Source of the DNA: Macadamia tetraphylla
Taxonomy: Eukaryota; Streptophyta; Magnoliopsida; Proteales; Proteaceae
Length of the DNA stretch: 64,000 nucleotides
Assembly: GCA_022985045.1 (NCBI GenBank)
Contig: CM040971.1
Coordinates: 18,659,291 to 18,723,290 of the forward strand
Direction: 5' to 3'
The notes under the pieces are model-generated. The model worked only from the letters and a program-made list of their open reading frames with translations, was not told the origin of the DNA and did no database searches. The position numbers were made by a program, and so were the translations under genes. Numbering within the stretch: position 1 is the first letter of the stretch; each line of letters starts with the position of its first letter. Shown piece by piece: positions 1 to 9,839 of the stretch.

Positions 1-600
1 AAAACGACCTTCTGAAGTAGAGCAAGTCGAAATGTTGATTGAGAACTTGTCAAAGCCTTATTATGATGTTTTCTACTATCAATATCTGCAGAATTTTGAT
101 GCCCTAATAACCACCGGGACACGTGTTGAGAACAAAATCCTAAGGGATGTACAATATCAAGACATGGGGAAGAATGCCAAGAGTGGGCTAGATAAGAATC
201 CTGAAACCAATATGATGGGTGCAGTCCAACAGTCAATATCATCTACGACCACTTCACCTTCATGGCCGTTTTTAATACATCAAATGCTTCTTCCCAAAAA
301 GTTCCTCGCCTAAAAAGACAGCTTTATAATTTGGGAATGCTAGTGACAGCAGTGTATGAGAAGCTAAAGAAACAAGGATTGCTAAGGATAGTGGCCCCAA
401 GAGTAATTAGCAACCCTCCCCCGCCTTGGTACAAAGATTGTGAGTATTGTGCTTACCATGCTCAAAGGGACATACTATAAAGATGCCTAACTTTACAACA
501 TGAGTTCAATATTTAATAGACAAAAGGACCATTGAAATCAAGGCCAAATATCCCCCCAATGGTATTACCAACCCACTCCCTTATCATGCAACAGTCAGTG
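1..600 (+). pseudogene. Tat-lineage gypsy gag remnant
   Basis: The frame at 32-313 reads like the C-terminal half of a Tat-type Gag: a 'LSKPYYDVF' stretch, then a 'DALITTGTRVENKIL' stretch. The frame at 262-480 continues it and ends near 'CEYCAYHAQRD', which resembles the cysteine/histidine segment that follows Gag in these elements. Gag would package the element RNA in cytoplasmic particles. The reading frame shifts between the two pieces and stops appear soon after, so it is dead. The 5' part of the element lies left of the window. The lineage call comes from family knowledge and is supported by the downstream pol order. Confidence 0.6.
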
Positions 601-2160
601 TATTGGAGAAAGAATCAATAGAAAGTGACCCCACTCAACTCATCAAGCCACGAGCTCGAAGAGATCACTTAAATGTCATGGGAGATAGGACAAAGGTCAA
701 GAAAACCCCTGGGAAAGAAGAGCCATCAGGAGAAGAGTCATAAGATGAGGATCAGATGCCCGCCTTCCCTCCTTCATCACCGACCCCAGAAGAGGAATCC
801 ACCATCTCATACCATCCACCTTTCCATTGTCTTCCCTCTCACCATATCATCAAAGAGCAAGAACCTCTTCATCATTCTATCATCCACTATCTTCATCAGA
901 ATACCCTATCTCCTACATCACATCCCGTTCATAACACCCCACCTCATATCTTTCATTACCCTTATATCATTCCCATTCCTAGGGGTCAGTAGACAATCCA
1001 TCAAATCTAAAAGAAGGATGGATTAGCAGGTACAACTGGAAGGATATACTTACGTTGCTAGAATCTCCAAAATAACTTCAACAAAATCAGTAAATGTTCT
1101 GGAAGAAAGTAAGAAGAATGACCCTACGTCTTTGATTCAGTCAAGCACACCTCAAGAGGAGGTTCCAACAGAAATTGAGCTGAATAGTTACACATCAAGG
1201 AAAGAGAACAGGACAGTTACATCACTGGAATAGTGGATGTAGCACTGATAGAATATGGGTTCTCCTCTAACGACCCCACAACAATGATTCGGTCAAAGAA
1301 GGCCCTAAGCCCGGGGTACTCCTGAAGAGAGAATGGGAAAAGGAGATAAGACTCATCTGGAGTTTGTAATTTCTCACTGATCTGAAGAACCACATCTGTT
1401 TGTTTCTACAAAAACTAACTCAAGAGCTACATGAGCTCAAGCCCAAGCCTTTCAAAGGAAGGAGCATATATGCAAAGCAAAGAAGAACACAAAGAATGAT
1501 GGTCTACATGCATTGTGCTCAAATCAACTGCAACAAAAAGACCCGTAATGGTGGTCAAAGATGTGACCGAGGCACCAGAATGACCTCAATCAGTAGGCTT
1601 GAAATTTTGGACTTTATAGAAAAAAGATTAAGCAGCCTTCACCAATCTTCACCCCTCAGAAAGTTCGCTTCCGAGAGCACGAGATTGATCAGTTGGTATT
1701 TGTAAAGAAGCAGGCACCAATCCAAAAGAACCATTGCACCATTGAAGAAATAGCAGCAACTTTATCAGAAGGAGAAGAAGGCCCTTTGCCGCATCTCCTT
1801 ATCCATTGAGCCAACGAACCACTCTTGAATTGGACTAGCATTCGAGAAGACTTCAAGTTTACTCATGCTACCGAGTCAACCAACCTACATACCACTGATA
1901 AAAGCATCAATTCGTGTCAAGTCCGCCATCGAATCAGTCATCAAATCAGTAGTTGAGTCTGTTGTTATGATTTCGTGTTAGCCTCCCCCCCCCCCCGAGG
2001 TGAGTCCAGTGTCTGTGTATGTCAAGTCTATTACTCCTTCTTTCCTGATTCCGAGTATGACTTGCCTCCTTTTTTATGATGATCTTAATAAATATCAAGA
2101 GTTAATAAAACAATACAAATCAAAGAAAGCCCAACCCATCCATGAGGATACCCAGGTTAT
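601..2160 (+). pseudogene. Decayed Tat protease / pre-RT linker region
   Basis: This stretch lies between the gag remnant and the reverse-transcriptase start and has no long open frame. The part at about 1474-1705 ('MTSISRLEILDFIEKRL') aligns by eye with the first bases of the third contig (39228-39516, 'MASISRLKKLDFIERGL'), so it belongs to the same element family. A C-rich run sits at about 1983-1997. I cannot point to a protease active-site motif. Stops and shifts occur throughout. Confidence 0.45.
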
Positions 2161-2372
2161 TAACCTAGGAACCGACCAATGCCTTTGAGAGGCAAAAATT
2201 GGTACCACCGTAGATGACGAAGAAGTAGAATAGACAATTAGTCTTTTGAAGGAGTTTGCCAAAGTCTTTGCTTGGACTTATGAGGATACGCTGGTATAGA
2301 CCCTGACATCGTGCAACATCGATTGTCGACCTATCTTGGGGCAAAACCGGTAAAGCAGAAGTTCCAAAGAAA
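2161..2372 (+). pseudogene. N-terminal edge of Tat reverse transcriptase
   Basis: Broken frames here read in turn as an 'INLGT' segment, a 'LLKEFAKVFAWTYED' segment and a 'KPVKQKFQRK' segment. This is the order expected just before the RT palm in Tat gag-pol. At about 2372-2377 the sequence jumps straight into the distal half of the second RNase H, so the RT core, the connection and the first RNase H are missing. The element could not have transposed on its own. Confidence 0.6.
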
Positions 2373-3868
2373 ATGGCCCTGACTATTAGAGTGAAAAGGA
2401 TCAAGATGTATGGAGATTCATCCATTGTCAATTGTCAGACACAGGGAAAGTGGAGGACTAGAGATGAAAAGTGGAAGCCATATCAAGAACATCTAGAAGA
2501 GGTGGTTGAACACTTTGAGAAGATCTCGTTCGAATACTTCCAGAGAGATGATAAAAGGTTTGCTGATGCCCTTGTAACCTTGGCTTCATGGTAGAATACA
2601 ACCCTATGGCTAGGATTTGACCATTCCTGGTGGAACAAAGAAGCATGTCCATTTATCAGAATTCGTGAACTCCCTCACTACGGATGGTCGGTCTTGGTTC
2701 ACTCATATAGTGTATTTCATCAAGAAAAGGAAGTACCCAGTTGAAGCAACTGAAAGAAAAAAGAAGTTTTTGAGAAGATATTTCAACCAGTTTATCCTTC
2801 AGGAAGATTTGTTATACAAAAGATACTATGACGGAATACAGTTGCTATGTGTGGATGAAGAACAAGCTACAACCATCATGGAGGAAATTCATCAAGGTCT
2901 CTGTGGAACCCACATGAATGCCAAGATGTTATCTAAGAAGATCCTTCGGCTAGGATATTACTGGAACACAATGGAAGTGGATTGTGTGGACTTTGTCAAG
3001 AAATGCCACAAGTGTCAAATATTTGCTAATATTATACATATCCCACCAATAGAGCTATATTCGCTTAGTTCTCCTTGGCCATTTTCTACTTCAGGCATCG
3101 ATATCATTGGGAAGATCAACCCCAAAGCATCCAATGGTCATGAGTTCATCTTGGTAGCCATTGATTATTTCACCAAGTGGGTAAAAGCTCAGTCATATGC
3201 GATCCTCATGTCTGCTAAGGTAGTCAAATTCATCTAAGAAAATATCATTTTCTGATATAGAGTACCTCAATAAGGGATCCCACTTCTGGGGCAAAACTGA
3301 CAAGATCTACGTAAAGTTCGGTATCAGAAGGCATTGCTCTACCACTTATAGGCCACAGACCAATGGGGCAGTGGAAAACAGCCAACAAGAATATCAAATT
3401 CATCCTGCATAAAATGACAGAAACACACAAGGATTGGGCTGATAAGTTACCCTTGCCTTATGGGCATACCGGACTTCTGTACGATCCTCGACAGGGGCAA
3501 TCCCTTTCTCTTTGGTATATGGAGTTGAGGCAGTTCTACCCGTGAAAATCCTGGTACCATCCCTAAGGGTGCTCCTTGATAGTAAGCTACCTGAAGGAGA
3601 GTGGGTGAATGCCAGACATGATGAGCTCAATTTTCTCGATGAAAGGATTATGAAAGACATGGATAGTCTGAAAAAATATCAACTGAGAATGGCTAGGGAC
3701 TTTAATAAGAATTTGAAACCCCGCCACATAGAGGAGGCTGAACTTGTTCTTCGAGAACAAAGAGTCCCAATTCATGACCTAAAAGGAAAATTCAAGCCCG
3801 ACTGGAGCAACCCATTTACCATCAAAAGAGATTTTACCAAGCAAAGCTATAAAACTCATAGACCATAA
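2373..3868 (+). pseudogene. Tat pol: aRNase H tail and integrase
   Basis: At 2373-2600 the frame carries the distal part of an archaeal-type (RVT_3-like) RNase H ('GKWRTRDEKWKPYQEHLEE'). At 2617-3237 it carries integrase with a zinc-binding H-H-C-C domain ('CHKCQIF') and the first catalytic aspartates ('GIDIIG', 'AIDYFTKW'). The third acidic segment ('QTNGAVE') is near 3360-3375 in a shifted frame, and 3512-3868 gives the integrase C-terminus. Integrase would join element cDNA to the host genome. A stop at about 3235 and several shifts break the gene. The same stretch recurs at 17382-18776 and, more diverged, at 40300-41770. Confidence 0.85.
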
Positions 3869-4430
3869 TGGCGAAGAAATACCCAAATTGGTCAACATGG
3901 ATCAACTCAAGAAATATTATGTCTGAAAGGGTGAATAGCCTAAACTACATCAGACCTGATTCCTTTCGAGGGATACATAGGCAACTTTACATGTGCAAGT
4001 GCAGTCTCAACCATCTAAAGGCAATAAATTGGTTCCTCGATTAATAATCAAAGTATCTTAAAAGATCATCATAGTTTGTGTCTCCCAAGAATCGCCATTT
4101 GGATATGCAAGGCCATTAGGTATCTATCATTCCCCTATTAGTCTGTCAATTCTTATCCAGGATTTTATCCCCTAAGAATCGCCATTTGGCATGCAAGGCC
4201 ATTAGGTATCTATCATTCACCTTTGGTCATCAAACTCTTATCCGATTCCATCCCTAAAAGAAAATCACCACCTAGCACCGTTTATCAAGGTCGTTTATTT
4301 TCCATCCTTAATTAGTAAAAAAAAAAAAAGAGCTTGATGCAACTATGGTAAAGACTTGTTTGAGTCATTAGATAATGAGTAATGCTTTGATAAATCATCA
4401 TATCTCTTTTTTTTTTTGTGATGGTTTGAG
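3869..4430. other. Tat spacer between integrase and accessory gene
   Basis: This noncoding spacer is shared with copies at about 18777-19350 and 41770-42280. It contains two imperfect direct repeats of about 90 bp built around 'AAGAATCGCCATTTGG' and 'AGGCCATTAGGTATCTATCAT', plus short A and T runs. It probably acts as the leader of the accessory gene that follows. No promoter can be assigned with confidence. Confidence 0.5.
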
Positions 4431-4436
4431 AAAAGT

Positions 4437-5344
4437 CATGAGCTCATTGGATGAAACATTGAGGAAATGGACCTTAGACATAAGCATAGTGGTACTAGGA
4501 CTGCTATAATCCATGAATATGTCAATGCTCAGTCGAATTGGGTGTATTGAACTGCATCACCATCCACTTCGACAGATGCCTCAGCGTTGGGATGCAGATT
4601 TTCATATATTTTGGTTTGGGTAGGTGGAGATCTGTCCAACTTTCAAGGAATTCTGAGTTTATATGCTATCTACACCTAAGGGCAAGTTAATTCAACTATA
4701 TTTGAAGAAAGATCATTCCGAAGAGATTCAAGACTTTTTCAGATGTGAAAAAGAGGAAATGAAGCAATTCATTAGATATGGAAAGATTGACATTCTCAAG
4801 GTGGCTAGGAGGTTTATTCAATACCTACCACTAGGAGGAATCCATCAGCAAATGTCACAAGATGCTTATCTATTGTGCATGATAGCTTGCTATGTTCTCC
4901 GAACTCCAGGATGTGGTGCACCAACTGTCTTGATAGAAGTGATAAAGCAATTGAAGAAAGGAAGAGATATCATTCCCATGATCCTTGCAAAGACATTCAA
5001 AGGATTTGATGACATGAGCCATAGCCACAGGTTTGGACTCGATTATTTTCGAGGAAGTCCCACCATTTTTCAACTCTGGCAACTTGATAAGCTGAAGCTA
5101 AATAGACCATCAAATGAAGGTCAACTCGGGGCTCTTAGTTATCAAGAAAGGAGGGAAGCCCCGGAATTCAAACTCATTGATAATTGGAAAGAGCACCTAC
5201 AAAGAAAAGCTACAAAGGACATTGCATAGAAATGCCGGGAGGCCACAAGAAGATTTTCTAAAGAAGACCCCTGACTACAACTACATCAGGTTGATGGGAT
5301 TGACTCACACGTCTTTTTATTTACCTACTTACATTAGTCGATAA
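4437..5344 (+). pseudogene. DUF7745-type accessory gene of Tat element
   Basis: A gene-length stretch lies between integrase and the 3' LTR. It starts near 4437 ('MSSLDETLRKW'); a clean 188-codon frame runs 4663-5229 and homology continues in shifted frame to about 5344. The central segment ('IPMILAKTFKGFDDMSH', then 'PTIFQLWQLDKL') and the tail ('LPTYISR') have the order I associate with the plant-specific DUF7745 domain, found almost only in retroelement-linked plant proteins. Its biochemical role is unknown. Stops interrupt the first third. The diverged copy at 42265-43260 keeps the same layout, so the gene belonged to the element rather than arriving by a single capture here. Confidence 0.65.
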
Positions 5345-5780
5345 TATGGGCTCGAAACGATGGACCCAGAGGAGTTAGTGAACTTCCACCCACCCCAAGA
5401 GTTGTCTCCCCACATTGTTACTTACTTATCTTGTCTATGGTAAGACTGTTGTTTCCCTCCCATGAAATTCACTTGGTAATAGAATGAGGTGATGTTTGGA
5501 TTTTAGCGTCATTTCAGTTATTCTAATGAAGACTTGAGTTGTTGAATTAATCATGCCTTAAAATAGGTTTTCATTCCAAAATAAAGAGCCAAGTCTGGCC
5601 ATACAAAAGGTTAAAAAAAAATGAACATGGGGAGGGAAAAAGAAAAAGAAAAAAACTACATTTGTGTTTTGTAGGAACAATAGGAACATATCTCTAGGGA
5701 TCACCATCTTTATCTATGCCATACTCGGACCTACTTACAGAAGTCATCAAGTTACTAGATGTAACAGTATGTGCTGACCG

Positions 5781-5864
5781 CTAACTCGCCAGTTGTGCTG
5801 TGAGGTCCTCAATCTGGGTAGCCTGGTCAGCATTCTGCTCCCTTAGAGAAACAACCCACCCATC
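5781..5864 (-). pseudogene. Relic last exon of antisense PMD-like gene
   Basis: On the minus strand a short open segment ('DGWVVSLREQNADQ', then 'IEDLTAQLAS') ends at a stop at 5781-5783. It corresponds in position and heptad character to the last exon of the antisense gene in the other Tat copy (43556-43732). The acceptor AG is lost here but present in the duplicate contig (near 20780). The upstream exons are absent; the A-rich tract at 5880-6580 occupies their place. Confidence 0.5.
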
Positions 5865-5879
5865 TTAGGAAGCACAAAA

Positions 5880-6580
5880 CATGGTCAAAGCAAGGAGCAA
5901 TAATAAAATAAAATCAAAGATTAAAAAAAAAAAAATTGTGAAAATCCCCACCCTTAATACAATTTTTAAAAAAAAAATCAAACGAATTTTTTTTTCAAGA
6001 ATCAAAATCCAAAATTCAAATCAAGATGCAAAAATCAAAATTCAAAATCAAACTTCAAATTTCAAAACCCAAAATTCAAAAAAAAAAAAAAATCAAAAAC
6101 AAAATTCAAATAAAATTTCAAAGTTCAAATCAAAATTCTAAAAAAAAAAAAAAAACCCCCAAAAATCAAAGGCCAAGAATCCAAAATCAAAACCAAAAAA
6201 AAAAAAAAAAAAAGAATCAAGCCAAGAATCAAAGATCAAAATTCCAAAGAAAAAAAAATTTCAATTCCAAGGTATAGCTCAAAAATTCTTACCACAAAAT
6301 TCAAAACCCAAATTAAATTTCATATAGTAGATAAAATTTACATCACATTCATGTGAAAGGTGAAAATGGAAAGTAAAATTTATGTGAAAAGCAAAATTCA
6401 AATCAAATCCAAATCAAGAGAAGATCAAGATCCCAATTCAAAAGTCCAAATTTAAATTCCAAAGGTCCAAAAGATTAAAAATCCAAAGAAGAATCGAAGA
6501 ATCAAGATTCCAATTCAAAAGTCTAAAAGATTAAAAGAAAAATCAAAGAATCAAAGGTCAAAAATCAAGAATCAATTATT
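5880..6580. repeat. A-rich low-complexity tract
   Basis: About 700 bp is dominated by poly-A runs of 8-20 and variants of 'CAAAATTCAAA' and 'AATCAAAG'. Open frames here encode only Lys/Asn/Gln/Ile strings and are not genes. The tract sits where the body of the antisense gene lies in the other Tat copy. It recurs at 20810-21535 with different run lengths. Confidence 0.9.
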
Positions 6581-6639
6581 AATGTCTTTTACAAGGTTGA
6601 AAGAGCAGTGAATTTCTTTCCTATAATTGATAGTACCAG

Positions 6640-7125
6640 ATAGCCCAGTCCGATTCGAAAGAACTCGCCTAGAAGACCAGATAGCCCAGCCCGGTTCGAA
6701 AGAAACCGCTTGGAATACCAGATAGCCCAGCCCGGTTCGAAAGAACCCACCTAGAAGACCAAATTGCTCAGTCCGATTCGAAAGAACCCGCCTGGAAGAC
6801 CAAATAGCCTAGCCTAGTTCAAAAGAACCTGCTTGGAAGACCAGATACCCTAGCCTGGTTCGAATTTGGAAGACTAGATAGCCTAGCTGACTTGAAAGAA
6901 CCCGCCTAGAAGACAGATAGCCCAGTCTGATTCGAAAGAACCCGCCTGGAAGACTAGATAACCCAGTCGGTTCGAAAGAACCCGCCTGAAAGACCAAATA
7001 GCCCAGCCCGGTTTGAAAGAATCTGGGAGACCAGATAGCCCAGACTAGTTCGAAAGAACCCGCCTAGAAGGCCAGATAGCCCAAACTAGTTCGAAAAAAC
7101 CCACCTGGAGACCAAATTCCCTGAA
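6640..7125. repeat. 41-bp tandem array in Tat 3' region
   Basis: About twelve imperfect units of roughly 41 bp run head to tail; a typical unit contains 'AGATAGCCCAGCCCGGTTCG' followed by a GAACCCGCC segment. Some units are truncated to 30-35 bp. The array is flanked by two copies of a longer motif ('TTTACA..GGTTGAAAGAGCAG' type) at about 6575-6630 and 7170-7210. Tandem arrays just upstream of the 3' LTR are a known habit of Tat/Ogre elements and can seed satellites. The related element at 46140-46790 has different repeats at this position. Confidence 0.9.
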
Positions 7126-7396
7126 CTGGCACATGTGAAGCCCAGCTAAGGAAAATAAAAAAAATCAAGTACTAACATCTTTTACAGGATTAGAAGAGTA
7201 GCAAATTTCTTTCCTACAATCGATAGCCCAGGTAAGTCTTAAACTTCAAAGTAGTTAAGAGATATTACCTGTTGCATTTTCAACTCCATCATTTATGAGC
7301 AAGATGACAGCAGTACATGCTCGGGTGACAAAATGTGGTTGTTCTTTACTTTGCCCTTCGGCTATTGGCACGAGCCTCGGTCAAAGAGGACAATTT

Positions 7397-9839
7397 TGTA
7401 GACACCAATTTTGTCACCCTCCTCGGCTATGATGAATTATGGATCTTAGATGTGACTACTTGATTTCGATCGACAGAGATGATTGATTAAGGAAACCTGA
7501 AAACATTCTCCACCTACCAGAAAACCCTAAAAGCCCGCACGAGAGGGAAGATGATCCAATTTTGACTTTTTATATGCAAAAGAATCCGACCATGATGACC
7601 ATACAGATGGATAGTGCTTGAAATTACGATTCCAATGATATATGATACGTCAAAATTGGACCGTCAGATCTCCCATAATCATTCTCGAAAAATCATATTT
7701 TTTCATACGTATGTCGCGCACACTGGCAAGCCTATTGGAAACCTGGAAAAATCTCTTACCTACCCAAATACCCCAAATTCATCACCTACCTGAAAACCAT
7801 GGAAACCCCACGCGGGGGAGAAGAGGGTCCAAATTTAACTTTTATATCGAAGGAATGGTCAATATGACCGTCATGGGTGGATAGTGCTCGAAAATACGAT
7901 TCTGATGATATATAGCACTTCAAAATCAAATCGTCGGATCTTCTGTGATCATCGATAGAAAAATCAATGATCACGCACACACTGGCCAACAGGCCAGTCC
8001 GCACAGATGCTGCCATTGGCTACTGCCCAATCCCTATCTTCTGCCTAGCCCCTGCCTCTTGCAGAGCCAAACCTGCCAGCCCTGCCCGTATGCATACTGT
8101 GTGCACTGGCCAGCAAGCCAGCCCGCACAGCCTCACGTGCATGCCCCCAGACAGTATGGCCCAAGCCCCTACATGACCCATCCAAGGCAACGGTAGCGTG
8201 CCTCTGCTACTGTGCCCATGTGCGTGTTGCCCCACGCGCCATGTGCTACACTCGCATACTGCCACATGCATCATATGCTGCACACGCATGTTGCCCCATG
8301 TGCTATGTGCCACACACCAATGCCGCTTCCCGCGTGCCGTGTGCCGCACACCATTGCCACTACTCGCACACCCATGCCACTGCCCACGTGCCATGAGCCA
8401 CACACCAATGCCACTGCCAGCACACCCATTCCACTAGCCCAGTGGATGAAGAGATTTTCCTTCACCCACTTGGGACCAAAACCCACTTTTTGGTCAAGAA
8501 TCCTCTCTCCCAAAGAACCCCTTTTACCTATTGGATAAAAGCCCTCTTCACCCATTTTAGTCCAAGAACCCTCTTTTGTCCATTGGTTAAAAATTCTCCC
8601 TCTTCCCCATTTGTCCAGAAATCCTATAAAAACCCCATTCCTTTGGATTTTACAACACCAAACTACCCCACCTCACTCCATAGTAGTGCAACCCTCTCTC
8701 CTCCTCCCCTCACCCTTTTGTTTTTCTTCGAGTCTCCGGAGCAATCTTCGTCAAAATCCGAAATCTTGTTCGGATCTTCGAAGTGTTCTTCGAGACTTTG
8801 AAGATCTTCAATCCAAGTTCTTAGTCCAATCCAGTTTTTACCAAAAATAGTATGTTCTTAGCCTCCCCCTTTGAGTGTTCTTGAGCTTTACTAGAAATAG
8901 AAATCCCTCCGCTTTGAGGTTCTTCGGGTCTACGAAGAGATCTTTGTCAAGATCCAGAGTTTTGTTCGGATCTTCAAAGTGTTCTTCTGGGCTTTGGGGA
9001 TCTTCAATCCATTTTTAGGTCAATCTGTTTCTTTCTAAAAATAGCAGTTCCTAGCGGAAGCTCTTTCCGAGTGCCCCTGAAATCTTTTCAGAAATAGATA
9101 TTCCCAAAGGAAGCTCTGCCGAAGTGCCACCTCATCTTAAGTCTGGAAATAGCCTTCCCTAGCCGAAGCTCTATCCGAATCTAAATCCAAAAGTAACCAT
9201 TCCTAGTCGAAACTCTGTCCGCATACCATCATAATCAACATCTCTCAAAAAATGAAGTTGGAGGTCAAGACCATCTTCCCTTGAGCCATGAGAATCAGAA
9301 AGACAGTTCGAACTAGTATTAATCAAGGGTCCACCCCTCTTGACCCGAAACAGAGGTTAAGTTCAGGTACAGTTTATCAACCAACTTGTCATCATGTAGA
9401 CTTTATATAGACCTTGTTTTAGTGTATATAGTAGTTTAAATTCAGTTAATGTATATAGGTGTGATAACTTAGCCATGCATATGGAATAGTAATAACTGTG
9501 AAAAATGTTCGTTCTTAAGCATCTAATAGGAAGACCGATCGAACCGGGTAGATTGGGTGCCTAATACCTTTCCAATTCTACAACCTGACACTTACCCTAA
9601 ATCTCTAGACTAGACCAAATTTTGGGCCCTTTTCTCAGGAATTGGGCCGACTCCAGGGTCCTAGGCCCATAATCCTAGGTGGCGACTCCAAACCCTCATT
9701 TGCATGATCCCGATTCCCATATTGGACCATCATCAAACCCCTGTCTCGAATGATAAATTTCACACTCTTACGAATTAGGCCTCCACATATCACCGAAGCA
9801 GTCTGGTCTTTGAGCCCGTAAAATAGCACACATGACACA
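7397..9839 (+). mobile_element. Tat-family 3' LTR, interrupted by Del insertion
   Basis: The LTR begins at TGTAGACACC after a purine-rich 'AAAGAGGA' segment. It contains two ~255-bp direct repeats in U3 (about 7545-7790 and 7810-7960), a GC-rich patch of short 'GTGCCGCACACC'-like repeats (8200-8430), a TATA-like box at 8624-8632, a ~180-bp duplicated R/U5 block ('GTTCGGATCTTC', 8720-9040), and ~55-bp repeats around 'CCGAAGCTCTGTCCGA' (9050-9240). A 'GGTGGCGACTCC' motif lies near 9678. At 9840 a Del LTR begins, so the true 3' end is displaced. The matching LTRs are 22388-24822 and 46939-about 49505. Confidence 0.8.
8624..8632 (+). promoter_or_regulatory. LTR TATA box
   Basis: CTATAAAAA precedes the R region of the Tat LTR. 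The two sister LTRs read CTATAAATA at the same place (23611, 48151), so this copy has lost the preferred base. The distance to the following pyrimidine-rich 'CACTCCATAGTAG' segment suits a transcription start. Confidence 0.6.

Noticed and set aside
5881..6277. Lys/Asn/Gln-rich open frames
   Set aside because: Produced by poly-A and CAAAATTCAAA repeats; run lengths differ between the two copies, so no frame is conserved.
6640..7125. Regular ~41-bp units, looking at first like a CRISPR array
   Set aside because: The units are contiguous with no unique spacers, the sequence is plant, and the array sits in a retrotransposon 3' region.
8020..8555. Overlapping long frames on both strands rich in Cys/His/Pro
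   Set aside because: They come from GTGCC/GCACACC repeats inside the LTR U3 and have no conserved frame between copies.
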